From Campylobacterales bacterium (GTDB lineage: Bacteria > Campylobacterota > Campylobacteria > Campylobacterales > Sulfurimonadaceae), in assembly GCA_026390165.1 (NCBI GenBank), contig JAPLGM010000009.1:1-57029 (forward strand): 57,029 nt of DNA, in the 5' to 3' direction. The notes under the pieces are model-generated. The model made no database searches and had not been told where the DNA came from. It saw only the letters and a list, made by a program, of their open reading frames with translations. This document shows positions 25,840 through 35,595 of the stretch, piece by piece. Each line of letters starts with the position of its first letter. Positions within the stretch are counted from its first letter, which is position 1. The position numbers and the translations under genes were made by a program.

Positions 25840-27971
25840 CAGAAGAACTTCGACTTTTTTTAGAAGATAGTGATGAACAATTAGGCTTTATGGAAGCCTC
25901 CTTGGTAAATATGCAAGAGGAGGGGGTAAATGAAGAGGATATAGGGGCTTTGTTTCGAGCAATGCATACCATCAAAGGGACTGCCGGCATGTTTGGTTTT
26001 GATGATGTGGTAGCGTTTGCCCACATTGCAGAAAATTTGCTCTCTGAGGTGAGATCGTATAAAGTTCCATTAACACCTGAAATGATCAACCTCTTTTTAC
26101 TGTGCAAAGATCACACCGAAACACTAATCGATACCGCAGTGGATCAAAAGCCTGTTAGTGATGAATTGCGAAAAGCCAATGATGACTTAGTGGCACAGCT
26201 TCTTACGTTTACCCCTGGCAGCTTCAAGGCTCACTCTCAGGGAGATAAAGACTCCGTAACCAATACATCAAGAGTAGAAATAGCGCAAGAGAAAAACCAA
26301 AATACCCTTTGGCATATCAGTCTTGGATTAAAACCAGACTTTTTTAATACGGGGATGGATGTCTTACATCTGATCTCTTTCTTAGACGGGTTGGGTACGG
26401 TTACTAAAAAAGCTATTTTTACCGAAAACATCCCCCTTTTAGAAAATTATAATCCTATCGAAGCGTATATCGGATTTGAAGTGCAACTGGATACTTTGAG
26501 TGATGAGGTGGCAATCGAAGAGGTGTTTGAATTTGTAGCTGATGATATCGAACTTCAGATATTTAATGTGACGGATAAAGAGGAACTTTTACGTTGGATT
26601 GAGAACGTGGAAAATAAGCAAAATAGGGTGAAATTTTTAATCTCTAATGGTTTTTTTGATAAAACTGATTTTGTAACTGTTCAAGAGGAGAGAGTGATCG
26701 CTCCTGTGGTTACCGCTTCTGCTCCTACAATAACCCCTGCTAAAATTCACGAAAAAATAGAGGAAATCTCTTTTGGACAAGATGAATCGAAATTAATTTC
26801 TAAAAAAGAGCCCCATAAAAGCTTCTCATTGCGCGTTGACTCCAGTAAGATAGACCAGCTTATCAATCAAATGTCTGAGATGGTTATCGCAAATGCCAAG
26901 ATTGCACAACGGGCAGATAAGCTTGATGACACAGAACTCAGTGAATCGACAACGATTATGAGTGAAATGCTCGAAGAGGTACGATCGAGTGTTATGAATA
27001 TCCGAATGGTACAAGTGGGAGACAGTTTTGCAAAATTCCGAAGAATCGTAGGGGATGTTGCCAAAAAACTGGGTAAAGAGATTGACTTTATTATTAAGGG
27101 GGGGGAAACTGAGCTTGACAAAATGGTTGTTGAGAAAATTTCTGATCCTATTATGCACATGCTCAGAAACTCGGTTGATCATGGTATTGAACTCCCTGCC
27201 CAGAGAAGAGCTATTGGAAAATCGGATAGCGGAACCGTTACCCTGAGTGCCTATCCCGATGCGGGGACGATCGTTATCAAAATAGTCGATGATGGTAAAG
27301 GGTTGGACAAAGAGAAAATTTTGGCTCAAGCTATAGCCAATGGAACTATCCCTCACAATCAAAATTTAACGGATAAGGAGATATTCAATCTTATTTTTGC
27401 CGCAGGCTTAACAACCGCAGATCAGGTCTCCGATATTTCAGGTCGTGGTGTGGGGATGGATGTTGTTAAACGAAATATTGAGGAGTTGCGCGGTACGGTT
27501 GAAATTGATTCCATAAAAGGGGAGGGTTCCACATTTACCATAAGACTACCGCTAACTTTAGCGATAATAGATGGCTTTTTAATTCAATCGGGAGATACCA
27601 AGTATATTATCCCCTTGGAAATGATACAAGAGTGTATAGAACTGAGTCCTGCCTACAAAAAGCAAATGAAGGGGAATCATTTTATTAATTTAAGAGATTC
27701 TATCTTACCACTTTTGGATATTCGTACCTATTTTGATGAGTCTGAAAGTAAGAGTCAACGTGAAAATGTGGTGGTTATCCGATACGGAGAGTACAAAATG
27801 GGTCTTCAGGTCGATGAGCTTTACGGCGAGTTTCAAACGGTCATAAAACCATTGGGTGAAGTATTTAGAAATGTCCCAGGGATTAGTGGCGGAACCGTTC
27901 TTGGCAGTGGCGAGATTGCCCTTATCTTTGATATTCCAAAATTAATGGAATATAAAATCAAAAACAGCTAG
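25836..27971 (+). CDS. cheA: Chemotaxis histidine kinase CheA
   Basis: 711 residues. The N-terminal HPt (P1) domain has His44 in MHTIKGTAGMFGF. A region of about 150-300 may be a regulator-binding (P2-like) domain but is not clearly recognised. The dimerisation domain starts near 330 (RVDSSKIDQLINQMSEMVI). The ATPase domain shows MLRNSVDHGIE, VDDGKGLD and GRGVGMDVV. The C-terminal CheW-like domain is at about 570-705. There is no C-terminal receiver, unlike the main flagellar CheA of many Campylobacterota, which fits a second, separate chemosensory system. Confidence 0.95.
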   Translation: MTEELRLFLEDSDEQLGFMEASLVNMQEEGVNEEDIGALFRAMHTIKGTAGMFGFDDVVAFAHIAENLLSEVRSYKVPLTPEMINLFLLCKDHTETLIDTAVDQKPVSDELRKANDDLVAQLLTFTPGSFKAHSQGDKDSVTNTSRVEIAQEKNQNTLWHISLGLKPDFFNTGMDVLHLISFLDGLGTVTKKAIFTENIPLLENYNPIEAYIGFEVQLDTLSDEVAIEEVFEFVADDIELQIFNVTDKEELLRWIENVENKQNRVKFLISNGFFDKTDFVTVQEERVIAPVVTASAPTITPAKIHEKIEEISFGQDESKLISKKEPHKSFSLRVDSSKIDQLINQMSEMVIANAKIAQRADKLDDTELSESTTIMSEMLEEVRSSVMNIRMVQVGDSFAKFRRIVGDVAKKLGKEIDFIIKGGETELDKMVVEKISDPIMHMLRNSVDHGIELPAQRRAIGKSDSGTVTLSAYPDAGTIVIKIVDDGKGLDKEKILAQAIANGTIPHNQNLTDKEIFNLIFAAGLTTADQVSDISGRGVGMDVVKRNIEELRGTVEIDSIKGEGSTFTIRLPLTLAIIDGFLIQSGDTKYIIPLEMIQECIELSPAYKKQMKGNHFINLRDSILPLLDIRTYFDESESKSQRENVVVIRYGEYKMGLQVDELYGEFQTVIKPLGEVFRNVPGISGGTVLGSGEIALIFDIPKLMEYKIKNS

Positions 27972-28002
27972 TTAAAAAAACACAACTAAAAAAGGACATA
28001 CA

Positions 28003-30529
28003 ATGGAAAGTGTCAACATAAATTTAAATTTAGCAGAATTCGGCATCAACGAATATGATGTTGCCAAATATATCCGCATGGGTCTTGATTGTGAAAAGAA
28101 TCTTGCAGCTTTCAGTAAAGAGGCAGTAATCACGCTCAATGAGATTTCTAGCGGTAGTTTAGGTGCTAGAATTGATGTAGCACGATATGAGGGTGTATAC
28201 AAAGAGGTGGCGAATTCTGTTAACAGTATTGCGGATATTTTTACAGGATTTATGAACAGTTTGCCGATCCCTGCTATCGCATTTGATAAAAATTTCACTA
28301 TTAAATGGGGAAATACTTTAGCGGAGACCATTACCAAAAGCGGTAAGAATGGGATGATAGGGACGAAATGTTATAACCAATTTCATGCCGATGATTGTAA
28401 CTCTGCAGCTTGTGCCTGTGATAAGGCGATGAGAACGGACAGTATGTGTGATCACGAGTGTCAGGCCAAACCGGTCGGTCTGACCCAAACATTGGATATC
28501 AAATATTTCGGTTTGCCGTTAAAAGACATGAATGGCTCTATCGTCGGTGCATTTGAATACATCCTAAATCAAACCGATGCCCAAGAGAAAGCCAGAGAAG
28601 TTGATAAAATTGTCTCCTACACCAACAATGAGATTAATACATTGCAAAACATTTTGGATAATGTGGCCAAAGGGGTATTAAATACCTACTACGTTCCGGT
28701 TCCAACACAAGATACTGCCTTGGTCGATGCCAACAAAACGTTTAGTGCGCTATCCGTCTATACAACCCGCACCATCGATAATCTCAAAAGCATGATTTCC
28801 AACTTTGAAATAGCCAGTACGGCAGTCACAGCCGGTGAACTATCAACCCGAGTGGATGGAAAAGGGCTGGAGGGTGGATACCAAATAATCGTAACAGCCG
28901 TTAATAACTTATTATCAGATGTTGAAGGGGCATTCCAAGAGGTAAATGTCAGTATGGAACGTCTCGTAGGCGGTAACTTTACCGATAAAATCACTAAAGA
29001 GTACAAAGGGGATTACGGCGTCAGTAAAAATGCGATCAATAACGTTGCCTCTAAAATGGGAACTGATGCTCTCGAACTTCGAAGCAGCCGCCGCAGGGGT
29101 ACAAGCAGGTATCTTAACCTCACGGGTTAAATCCGAAACTCTTCCGGGCGGATACGCTGCGATTATCGGTGCTGTTAATAACTTCATCGGCGATGTTGAA
29201 GGGGCATTCCAAGAGGTAAATGTCAGTATGGAACGTCTCGTAGGCGGTAACTTTACCGATAAAATCACTAAAGAGTACAAAGGGGATTACGGCGTCAGTA
29301 AAAATGCGATCAATAACGTTGCTACCGATAAAATCACTAAAGAGTACAAAGGGGATTACGGCGTCAGTAAAAATGCGATCAATAACGTTGCCTCTAAAAT
29401 GGAACTGATGCTCTTCAACTTCCAGACGGCAGGAGCAGCTGTTTCGGTTGGAGACTTGAAAATAGAAGTAAACAAAGAAGGTTTCGTTGGCGGATACCTC
29501 ACCATTATCAATGCTGTCAATAGCTTACTGCGTGATGTGGATGGTGCATTTGCCGATACTATCAATGGCTTAAAAGAGTTAGAAAGTGGTAACTTAACCT
29601 ATAGAATTATGAAAGAGTATAAAGGGGATTATGACGCAGTGAAGCAATCTGCAAATAATTTGGCTGCTCAGCTTGAAGATATGGTTTCTAAAATTAATGC
29701 TAGTGCAGCAGAGTTTACGATTGCTGCAGAAGGTGTCAGCTCTTCGTCTCAGGCCCTTTCTGCCGGTGCAACGCAGCAAGCAAGTTCTCTTGAAGAGACA
29801 AGTGCGGCACTTGAAGAGATGAGCGGAAGTGTTGCTGAATCGGCTAAAAATGCACAGCAAACCAATGAGATGGCAGAAGATGCAGCCAAAATGGCGATAG
29901 AGGGGGGTGCAGCGGTTACCAAAACCGTTGAAGCGATGCAGTCTATTAGTCAAAAAATCGGTATTATCGAAGATATCGTATATCAAACAAACCTCTTGGC
30001 ACTCAATGCAGCGATTGAAGCAGCGCGGGCGGGGGAACATGGTAAGGGGTTTGCCGTTGTTGCAGCAGAGGTACGGAAATTGGCAAAACGCTCTCAGATT
30101 GCTGCTCAGGAGATTTCTGAAACGGCGAGTCAAAGCGTGAAAGTAAGTGAGCTTGCCGGTAGGTTGATTGGTGATGTTGTACCAAAAATTCAAAATACAG
30201 CAAAACTGGTGAAAGATATCGCGAATGCGGCAAAAGAGCAAGATGTCGGTATCAGTCAAATATCAACGGCTATGACACAGCTCGATCAAGTAACGCAAAC
30301 AAACGCGGCATCGTCTCAAGAGATGGCAGCTGCTAGTGAAGAGCTTAGTTCACAAGCGAATAACTTAACACAAATGATGCAGTTCTTTAAGATTTCGGAT
30401 ACGAGAGGCGGAGGCACTGGTGGTTCTCAAAACACACTTGCACCAAGAAGAGGTACACAAGCACCAATAGCGGGTAAAGAGAAACATGCAGGCAGCGGGT
30501 TAGACTTACGAAATTTTGATCGTTATTAG
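28003..30529 (+). pseudogene. Soluble methyl-accepting chemoreceptor, frameshifted (PAS, repeated HAMP, signalling domain)
   Basis: With one base removed the frame encodes about 841 residues. It has no membrane segment, so it is a cytoplasmic receptor. A PAS domain at about 75-185 contains a cysteine-rich stretch (GTKCYNQFHADDC, AACACDK, MCDHEC). It is followed by at least four HAMP-like units (GxLxxRV ... GGYxxIIxAVNxL) and a signalling domain with [21 protein letters not shown] near 668. The frame breaks near 29058-29060, where GGG replaces the GG found in the parallel repeat at 29401-29402. Without correction the gene splits into 28003-29130 and a second frame through 30529. It may be a consensus error in repetitive DNA or a real mutation. 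It lies between cheA and cheW. Confidence 0.85.
28918..29391 (+). repeat. Exact internal repeats in the chemoreceptor gene
   Basis: 131 bases at 28918-29048 are identical to 29192-29322, an offset of 274 bases (91 codons plus one). In addition 29254-29322 and 29323-29391 are a perfect 69-base tandem duplication, in frame (23 codons, starting [10 protein letters not shown]). HAMP units repeat in such receptors, but nucleotide identity over this length implies very recent duplication, gene conversion or misassembly. Confidence 0.85.
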
Positions 30530-30537
30530 GGATTACT

Positions 30538-31038
30538 ATGAGTCATGAAGATGCGCATGAAAAGAGTGAAATAGGGCAAGACCAATACCTTCTATTTTAT
30601 GTAGGGGGTGATGTCTACGCGATCAAAGCGTTAAGCACAAGTGAGATTGTCGAATACACAACGATCACCAAAGTCCCTTTAATGCCCTCTTTTGTCAAGG
30701 GGGTAACCAATATCAGAGGCAATATTGTCCCTGTTATCGATTTGCGGGATCGTTTTAATCTTGGTCAAACAGAAGTTCAAGCAAAAACATCAATTGTTGT
30801 TATTAATTATAAGACAGAGAATGAGACGACTCAGCTTGGTATTATAATTGATGAAGTGTATGAAGTAGATGATATAAATAGCGATCAAATCAAAGATTCT
30901 CCGGCATTTGGTGCAAAAATCGATAAAAAATTTATATCGCATATGGGTAAGTATCAGGGGGATTATATCGCTATTTTGGATACGCAGGCCATTTTGAATA
31001 CGACTGAATTATCGAAGCTAGTAAAGGGGTGTGCATGA
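30538..31038 (+). CDS. cheW: Chemotaxis coupling protein CheW
   Basis: A 166-residue single CheW domain: YLLFYVGGDVYAIKALSTSEIVEYTTITKVP, then FVKGVTNIRGNIVPVIDLRDRF and LGIIIDEVYEV. It links receptors to CheA in signalling arrays. It starts 8 bases after the receptor gene, and its stop overlaps the cheV start (ATGA). Confidence 0.95.
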   Translation: MSHEDAHEKSEIGQDQYLLFYVGGDVYAIKALSTSEIVEYTTITKVPLMPSFVKGVTNIRGNIVPVIDLRDRFNLGQTEVQAKTSIVVINYKTENETTQLGIIIDEVYEVDDINSDQIKDSPAFGAKIDKKFISHMGKYQGDYIAILDTQAILNTTELSKLVKGCA

Positions 31039-32000
31039 ATGATTATGATGATGAGCTAGAAGATATTACGAAGTCGGGTTTTGATGATATTGAGGAAGAT
31101 GAAGATGAACTGGATATTATAAAACTCGTGAGTACCAATGCTAATGATACGAGTCAATATCTTATCTTTGTGGGAAGCGACGACCAATATTATGCAAAAA
31201 ATGTCTCTAAAATAGAAGAGTTGCTTGTTTATAAAGATTTGGATATGGTAAAAAATACAGGCGATGGACTCATCGTAGGTACTGCCGATATTCGCGGTAA
31301 TATGACATCGATTGTCAACTTTGACAAGTGGTTTGGTAATAAAGTTTTGGATGACAAAGAGTATGAGTTGATTATTTTGGCTCATTATGGTGGACACAGA
31401 ATGGGGATCGTCGTCAAAAGGGTAGAATATATTGTTAATATACCTGCTGAGACGATGTTTGACAACTCTGAAAACAATGATAAAACCTCTTTTATCACGA
31501 AAGTATTGGTTTCTGGAAAAGAAAAACTGTGCCTTATTTTTGATAGCGACAAATTGCTTTTAGATGTTTTTGATAAAATTGACAGCCAAAGTTTATCCCA
31601 TACGAAAGAGTTGAAGGCTATTAAAAATACAAATAAGAAAATTATTTTTGCCGATGACAGCCGTTTTATCCGTAAAATGGTGCAAGAGCTTTTCGAATCG
31701 TTAAATGTCAGTTATGAAATTTATGAAAATGGGAAAGCCCTTATAGAGGGGATTAAAGATATTCCTGTGGATGATATCGGATTGTTTATAACCGATTTAG
31801 AGATGCCTATTATGGGGGGTAGAGATGTTATCCGAATTATTAGAGAAAACAGAAATTATGCTTCTATAAAAATCATTGTACACACCAATATGTCCAATGA
31901 TAATATGGAAGATGAGTTGAAAAAAGCGGGTGCCAACGTTATAATTGGTAAGGTAAATATGCTTAAACTTGGTGAGGCGATTAAAGATTTGATTATTTAA
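31035..32000 (+). CDS. cheV: Chemotaxis coupling protein with receiver (CheV)
   Basis: About 321 residues from the ATG at 31035 (a GTG at 31029 is less likely because the ATG overlaps the cheW stop). An acidic N-terminus precedes a CheW-like domain (about 45-190: SQYLIFVGSDDQYYAKNVSKIEELL, VGTADIRGNMTSIVNFDKWF) and a C-terminal receiver with IIFADDSRF and phospho-acceptor Asp in LFITDLEMPIMGG. CheV couples receptors to CheA and takes phosphate for adaptation. Campylobacterota often have several. Confidence 0.92.
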   Translation: MNDYDDELEDITKSGFDDIEEDEDELDIIKLVSTNANDTSQYLIFVGSDDQYYAKNVSKIEELLVYKDLDMVKNTGDGLIVGTADIRGNMTSIVNFDKWFGNKVLDDKEYELIILAHYGGHRMGIVVKRVEYIVNIPAETMFDNSENNDKTSFITKVLVSGKEKLCLIFDSDKLLLDVFDKIDSQSLSHTKELKAIKNTNKKIIFADDSRFIRKMVQELFESLNVSYEIYENGKALIEGIKDIPVDDIGLFITDLEMPIMGGRDVIRIIRENRNYASIKIIVHTNMSNDNMEDELKKAGANVIIGKVNMLKLGEAIKDLII

Positions 32001-32008
32001 GGTAATAC

Positions 32009-32833
32009 ATGGCAACCCCAATATTAGAAGATGCTGAATTCCATGTTTTTCAAAAACTTATCTTTAAAGAGGCGGGGATTGATCTCAATGACAGCAAAAA
32101 ATTATTGGTGCAAAGCCGGTTATTAAAGCAGTTACTCACATATGGATTTGAAACGTATGCACAATATCTTCGTTTGGTACAGATCAACCAGCTTGAAAAA
32201 ATCGAAATGGTGAATCTTTTAACGACAAACGAAACCTATTTCTTTCGAGAAATAGAGCATTTTGAATTTATACAAAAAGAGCTATTGCCTGTTTATCCTA
32301 TTAAAACTAAATTTCGTGTTTGGAGTGCAGCGGCTTCTGTCGGGGCAGAGGCGTATAGCACGGCAATGCTTCTGGATACAATCCTCTTAAAAGCAAGCTG
32401 GGAAATTGTCGGTACGGATATAAATTCAGAGGTTATCAAAAAAGCAAGGGTAGGGCTTTACCCTGAAAGTTGGGTGGATAAAATTCCTTCCCATTTACGT
32501 AAAATGTACTGTTTGAAGGGGAGAGGTGAGAGTCAGGGGAAGTTTTTAATAGATCGATCCTTGATTCCTAATATGCGGTTTGAGCAAGCAAATTTACTAG
32601 AGTTATCCAATGATTTGGGAAAATTCGATTTAATATTTTTGCGCAATGTGCTGATCTATTTTGACAATGCGACGAAGCAAAAAGTAGTGGATGGTGTCAT
32701 AGACCATCTTGTCCCTGGAGGGTATTTTTTTATTTCTCATACTGAAAATTTAAATATGATAAATACAAATAGACTTGAGCAGGTTAAAACAGCAATATAT
32801 CGTAAAAAGGATAATCTTATTGAAAAAGAGTAA
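32009..32833 (+). CDS. cheR: Chemoreceptor glutamate methyltransferase CheR
   Basis: 274 residues. The N-terminal helical domain includes LLTTNETYFFREIEHFEFI, followed by the SAM-binding fold (VWSAAASVGAEAYSTAM, VGTDINSEVIKKA, LIFLRNVLIYFD). It methylates receptor glutamates using S-adenosylmethionine and is opposed by cheB further down. The last 14 bases overlap the TTG start proposed for the ParA-like gene. Confidence 0.95.
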   Translation: MATPILEDAEFHVFQKLIFKEAGIDLNDSKKLLVQSRLLKQLLTYGFETYAQYLRLVQINQLEKIEMVNLLTTNETYFFREIEHFEFIQKELLPVYPIKTKFRVWSAAASVGAEAYSTAMLLDTILLKASWEIVGTDINSEVIKKARVGLYPESWVDKIPSHLRKMYCLKGRGESQGKFLIDRSLIPNMRFEQANLLELSNDLGKFDLIFLRNVLIYFDNATKQKVVDGVIDHLVPGGYFFISHTENLNMINTNRLEQVKTAIYRKKDNLIEKE

Positions 32834-33650
32834 TTTGAAAATTGTGGTTGTTTCAAGTAAGGGTGGAGTAGGGAAAAGCACTATTTCAATGCAATTGGTT
32901 GCCCCTTTTTTATACGAGCAAAGTAATAAAGAACCGGTTTCTTTTTATGAGTTTGATGATGAAAACAGTGACTGCCTAAGTTATGGGGACAGTAAGCTGA
33001 CAAAAAGAAAAATAATGGAAGTCTCTTCCCCTATTTTACGGGAAGAGTTAACCGAGCTATTTGCAAAAGATGAAGCGGCCTGTATTGATATCGGTGGAAA
33101 TAAAACAACCACCATTGTTTTGGATGCCCTTAATGAAAGTGGAATGATCCATTTTGTTGACTTGGTTATCATCCCCCTTTTAGACGGTGAGCAAGATGGG
33201 ATTAATGCGGTCGTTGTTTATTCTATTTTAAAAGATATGAGACCCGATCTTAAATTTGTTTTTGTATTAAACAGAGCTAAAAATCACCGTTATATTGAGT
33301 ATCAGTTTGATAATTTTTTTGGAGATGTGAGGGGGATCTTTCAGAATAACAACTCGGTCAAAAATTGCGTATTTGATAATCATGATGATAATTATATTGT
33401 GATGTTGGATGATGATATTATCAAGTACAGCAGACGATTCGGACTCACTATCTATGAAATAGCCCATCACAATCAAGATTTTATTGCATTGCTAAAATTA
33501 AATATGAGTACGTTTAGCCATGAACAAGAGATAAAGTTAATTAGTTTTAAAAATTACATTAAAAAAGCATCCGATACCTATTATGAGGATGTATTAAAAT
33601 TGGGCTTTGATAAACTTAAATCTATTTTGGAGAGTACACATGATAACTAA
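32820..33650 (+). CDS. ParA/MinD-like ATPase in chemotaxis operon
   Basis: About 276 residues from TTG at 32820 (AAGGATAATCTTA precedes it); a longer frame from 32775 lies wholly inside cheR. The deviant Walker A motif KGGVGKST is present, and ACIDIGGNKTTT serves as the switch I/Walker A' region. VDLVIIPLLDGEQDG replaces the usual P-loop partner region and FVFVLNRAKNHRY the base-recognition part. ParA-like ATPases position chemosensory clusters in other bacteria (PpfA, ParC). A similar role for the soluble receptor cluster encoded here is inferred from position. No ParB-like partner is recognisable, but the next gene overlaps by 11 bases. Confidence 0.83.
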   Translation: MKKSNLKIVVVSSKGGVGKSTISMQLVAPFLYEQSNKEPVSFYEFDDENSDCLSYGDSKLTKRKIMEVSSPILREELTELFAKDEAACIDIGGNKTTTIVLDALNESGMIHFVDLVIIPLLDGEQDGINAVVVYSILKDMRPDLKFVFVLNRAKNHRYIEYQFDNFFGDVRGIFQNNNSVKNCVFDNHDDNYIVMLDDDIIKYSRRFGLTIYEIAHHNQDFIALLKLNMSTFSHEQEIKLISFKNYIKKASDTYYEDVLKLGFDKLKSILESTHDN

Positions 33651-34545
33651 ACTACATAGCCACTATTTACAATTTCTAGCTCAAAATTGTAATATTTTAT
33701 TGCTAAGCAATAAAAGCTACGAAGCCTTTAACAATGTACAAACTTTTTTTGCCAGCGGTTCCCAAAGAAATATGGAAGATGCTGAATTAGAGAATATTAA
33801 TATTACGTTGATGGAGAATAAGTTTGATATTGTTCTTTTGGATACAACAGATAATGTAGTCCAAGCTAAACGATTTCATAAGGCTTTGTCTCTCTACAGC
33901 GATCGTATTGTTGTCCTCAGTATTATAAATGAGCATATTGACAATAATGTTATTGATTTAATAAAAATAAGCGACAATATCCTGTTTGATACGTTCACTT
34001 TCGAAGAGTTAAAAGACAAATTGGTTCAAATTTTAAGTGTTTTTTACACGATTATCTCAATCGGTCGTCGGGAAGTCAATTTAAAACTCGGTTCATCCAA
34101 CGTCAATGTATTGGGCAGTTTTTTAGATTTTTATGAGGGGAGTTCTCTCTTTATTGTTGATGAACTTATTGAGCTCAATCAGCGATTAAAAGCGGGCGAA
34201 TTATCGAAAGAATTGCTTACCGAGATAGGTCAAAAGATTTTAGAAATTGGGGAGATATTTTCAAAACACACCTTACTTATTGGGGTATCGCCAACTTTTA
34301 AAGATTTTGGGAACTTTCTAATAGAGTTAGATTTTTCTACCCTTAAACCTAGCGGATTAAAAGGGTTTGATTATTTAAGTGACATCATCAATGATTGTAA
34401 CAAAAATTTAATGGATATGTTTGTGGATAGAATTTTTCAAGACATTCATCTTTTTGAATATTCATTGGAGAATAACATTGAGTTTATGAAAAATAAGTTA
34501 TTTTCTGATGAAACTGAAGATAACAGTAAATTGGATTTTTTTTAA
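33640..34545 (+). CDS. Uncharacterised chemotaxis-operon protein with DIH domain and LDFF tail
   Basis: About 301 residues from the ATG at 33640, overlapping the ParA-like gene by 11 bases and cheB by 1. The N-terminal 110 residues look receiver-like in pattern (NILLLSNKS, FDIVLLDTTDN, IVVLSII) but lack the usual acidic pair. The C-terminal half is predicted helical and ends with FQDIHLFEYSLENNIEFMK, an acidic linker and SKLDFF. This end resembles those of the proteins at 35596-37260 and 37261-38739. The FQDI element recalls the phosphatase helix of CheZ and the terminal peptide recalls its CheY-binding tail, so a CheY-phosphate-binding role is possible but unproven. I do not recognise a named family. 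Confidence 0.75.
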   Translation: MITKLHSHYLQFLAQNCNILLLSNKSYEAFNNVQTFFASGSQRNMEDAELENINITLMENKFDIVLLDTTDNVVQAKRFHKALSLYSDRIVVLSIINEHIDNNVIDLIKISDNILFDTFTFEELKDKLVQILSVFYTIISIGRREVNLKLGSSNVNVLGSFLDFYEGSSLFIVDELIELNQRLKAGELSKELLTEIGQKILEIGEIFSKHTLLIGVSPTFKDFGNFLIELDFSTLKPSGLKGFDYLSDIINDCNKNLMDMFVDRIFQDIHLFEYSLENNIEFMKNKLFSDETEDNSKLDFF

Positions 34546-35591
34546 TGATAAAAGTATTTGTAATTGATGACTCTGCGGTTGTACGAAGCGCTTTTAAAAG
34601 GATATTTGAAAAAGTAGCAGATATAGAGCTTATCGGTTCTGCCCCAAATCCGGTAGATGCTTTTAATATATTTAAAAAAGTTGGGTTGCCGGATGTTTTC
34701 ATATTGGATATTGAGATGCCAAAAATGGACGGATTGGAGTTTTTACAACTGATTAATCAGCAAAAACCTGTTCCCGTTATTATTTGCTCTACTATGGTGG
34801 GAACTGGCAGCAGCGCGGCGGTAGATGCCCTTCGCATGGGTGCTGTTGATATTGTTCATAAACCAAACGTCAATTTAGGAAAGTTTTTTGATGATGCAAC
34901 CGATGATTTTTTAGAGAAAGTGAGAGCCGCATCTCGGGCAAGAGTACATTTTAATTCTCATATTGCGACTAAAAAATATACGTTAGCTGATGATGAGTAT
35001 GGTAAAAATTCGGCGCTCCCCGCATCCAAAAAAATAGTGGCTATCGGTTCATCTACGGGTGGAGTTCAGGTTATAGAAGAGATTGTCCGTTATTTAAAGC
35101 CAAATCATCCCGCCATTGTCATAACCCAGCATATGCCAGCCGGATTTACAAAATCGTTTGCCGAGAGACTCGATTTTCTAGCCCCGTATTCGGATATTAG
35201 AGAAGCTTCGGAGGGGGATAAACTATTGCCGGGGCGGATCTTGATCGCACCCGGAGATCTCCATATGGAGGTAAAAAAATCAGGTTTTAGCTATGAAGTT
35301 ACACTAAAAGATTATCCGAGAGTCAGTTCCCATAAGCCCAGTGTTAATGTCCTTTTTGCTTCGATGGCAAAAGAGGTTGGCTCTCAAGGAGTAGGTATTA
35401 TCTTAACGGGAATGGGGGAAGACGGGGCAGCTAAGCTTTTAAGTATGAGAGAAGCCGGTGCCACAACCTATGCGCAGGAGGAGAGTTCCTGTACCGTGTA
35501 TGGAATGCCAAAAAAAGCGGTTGAATATGGTGCCGTTAAAATTTCTTTGTCTATATTTGAAATAGCCAATATGATCAATAATTTAAGGTAA
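34545..35591 (+). CDS. cheB: Chemotaxis methylesterase/glutamine deamidase CheB
   Basis: 348 residues. The N-terminal receiver has Asp55 in VFILDIEMPKMDG and a KP motif (VHKPNV). The C-terminal catalytic domain has the serine near 170 (AIGSSTGG), His196 (TQHMP) and Asp293 (GMGEDGA), the three catalytic residues. It removes methyl groups from receptors and is activated by CheA. Its presence beside cheR means this receptor system has full adaptation. Confidence 0.96.
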   Translation: MIKVFVIDDSAVVRSAFKRIFEKVADIELIGSAPNPVDAFNIFKKVGLPDVFILDIEMPKMDGLEFLQLINQQKPVPVIICSTMVGTGSSAAVDALRMGAVDIVHKPNVNLGKFFDDATDDFLEKVRAASRARVHFNSHIATKKYTLADDEYGKNSALPASKKIVAIGSSTGGVQVIEEIVRYLKPNHPAIVITQHMPAGFTKSFAERLDFLAPYSDIREASEGDKLLPGRILIAPGDLHMEVKKSGFSYEVTLKDYPRVSSHKPSVNVLFASMAKEVGSQGVGIILTGMGEDGAAKLLSMREAGATTYAQEESSCTVYGMPKKAVEYGAVKISLSIFEIANMINNLR

Positions 35592-35595
35592 CACA

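Noticed and set aside
29040-29130. Programmed ribosomal frameshift in the chemoreceptor gene
   Set aside because: No slippery heptamer or downstream pseudoknot is evident, and comparison with the parallel repeat shows one extra G, which a simple indel or consensus error explains.
28918-29391. Insertion sequence or transposon inside the receptor gene
   Set aside because: The repeated DNA encodes HAMP units in frame with the receptor and has no terminal inverted repeats or transposase.
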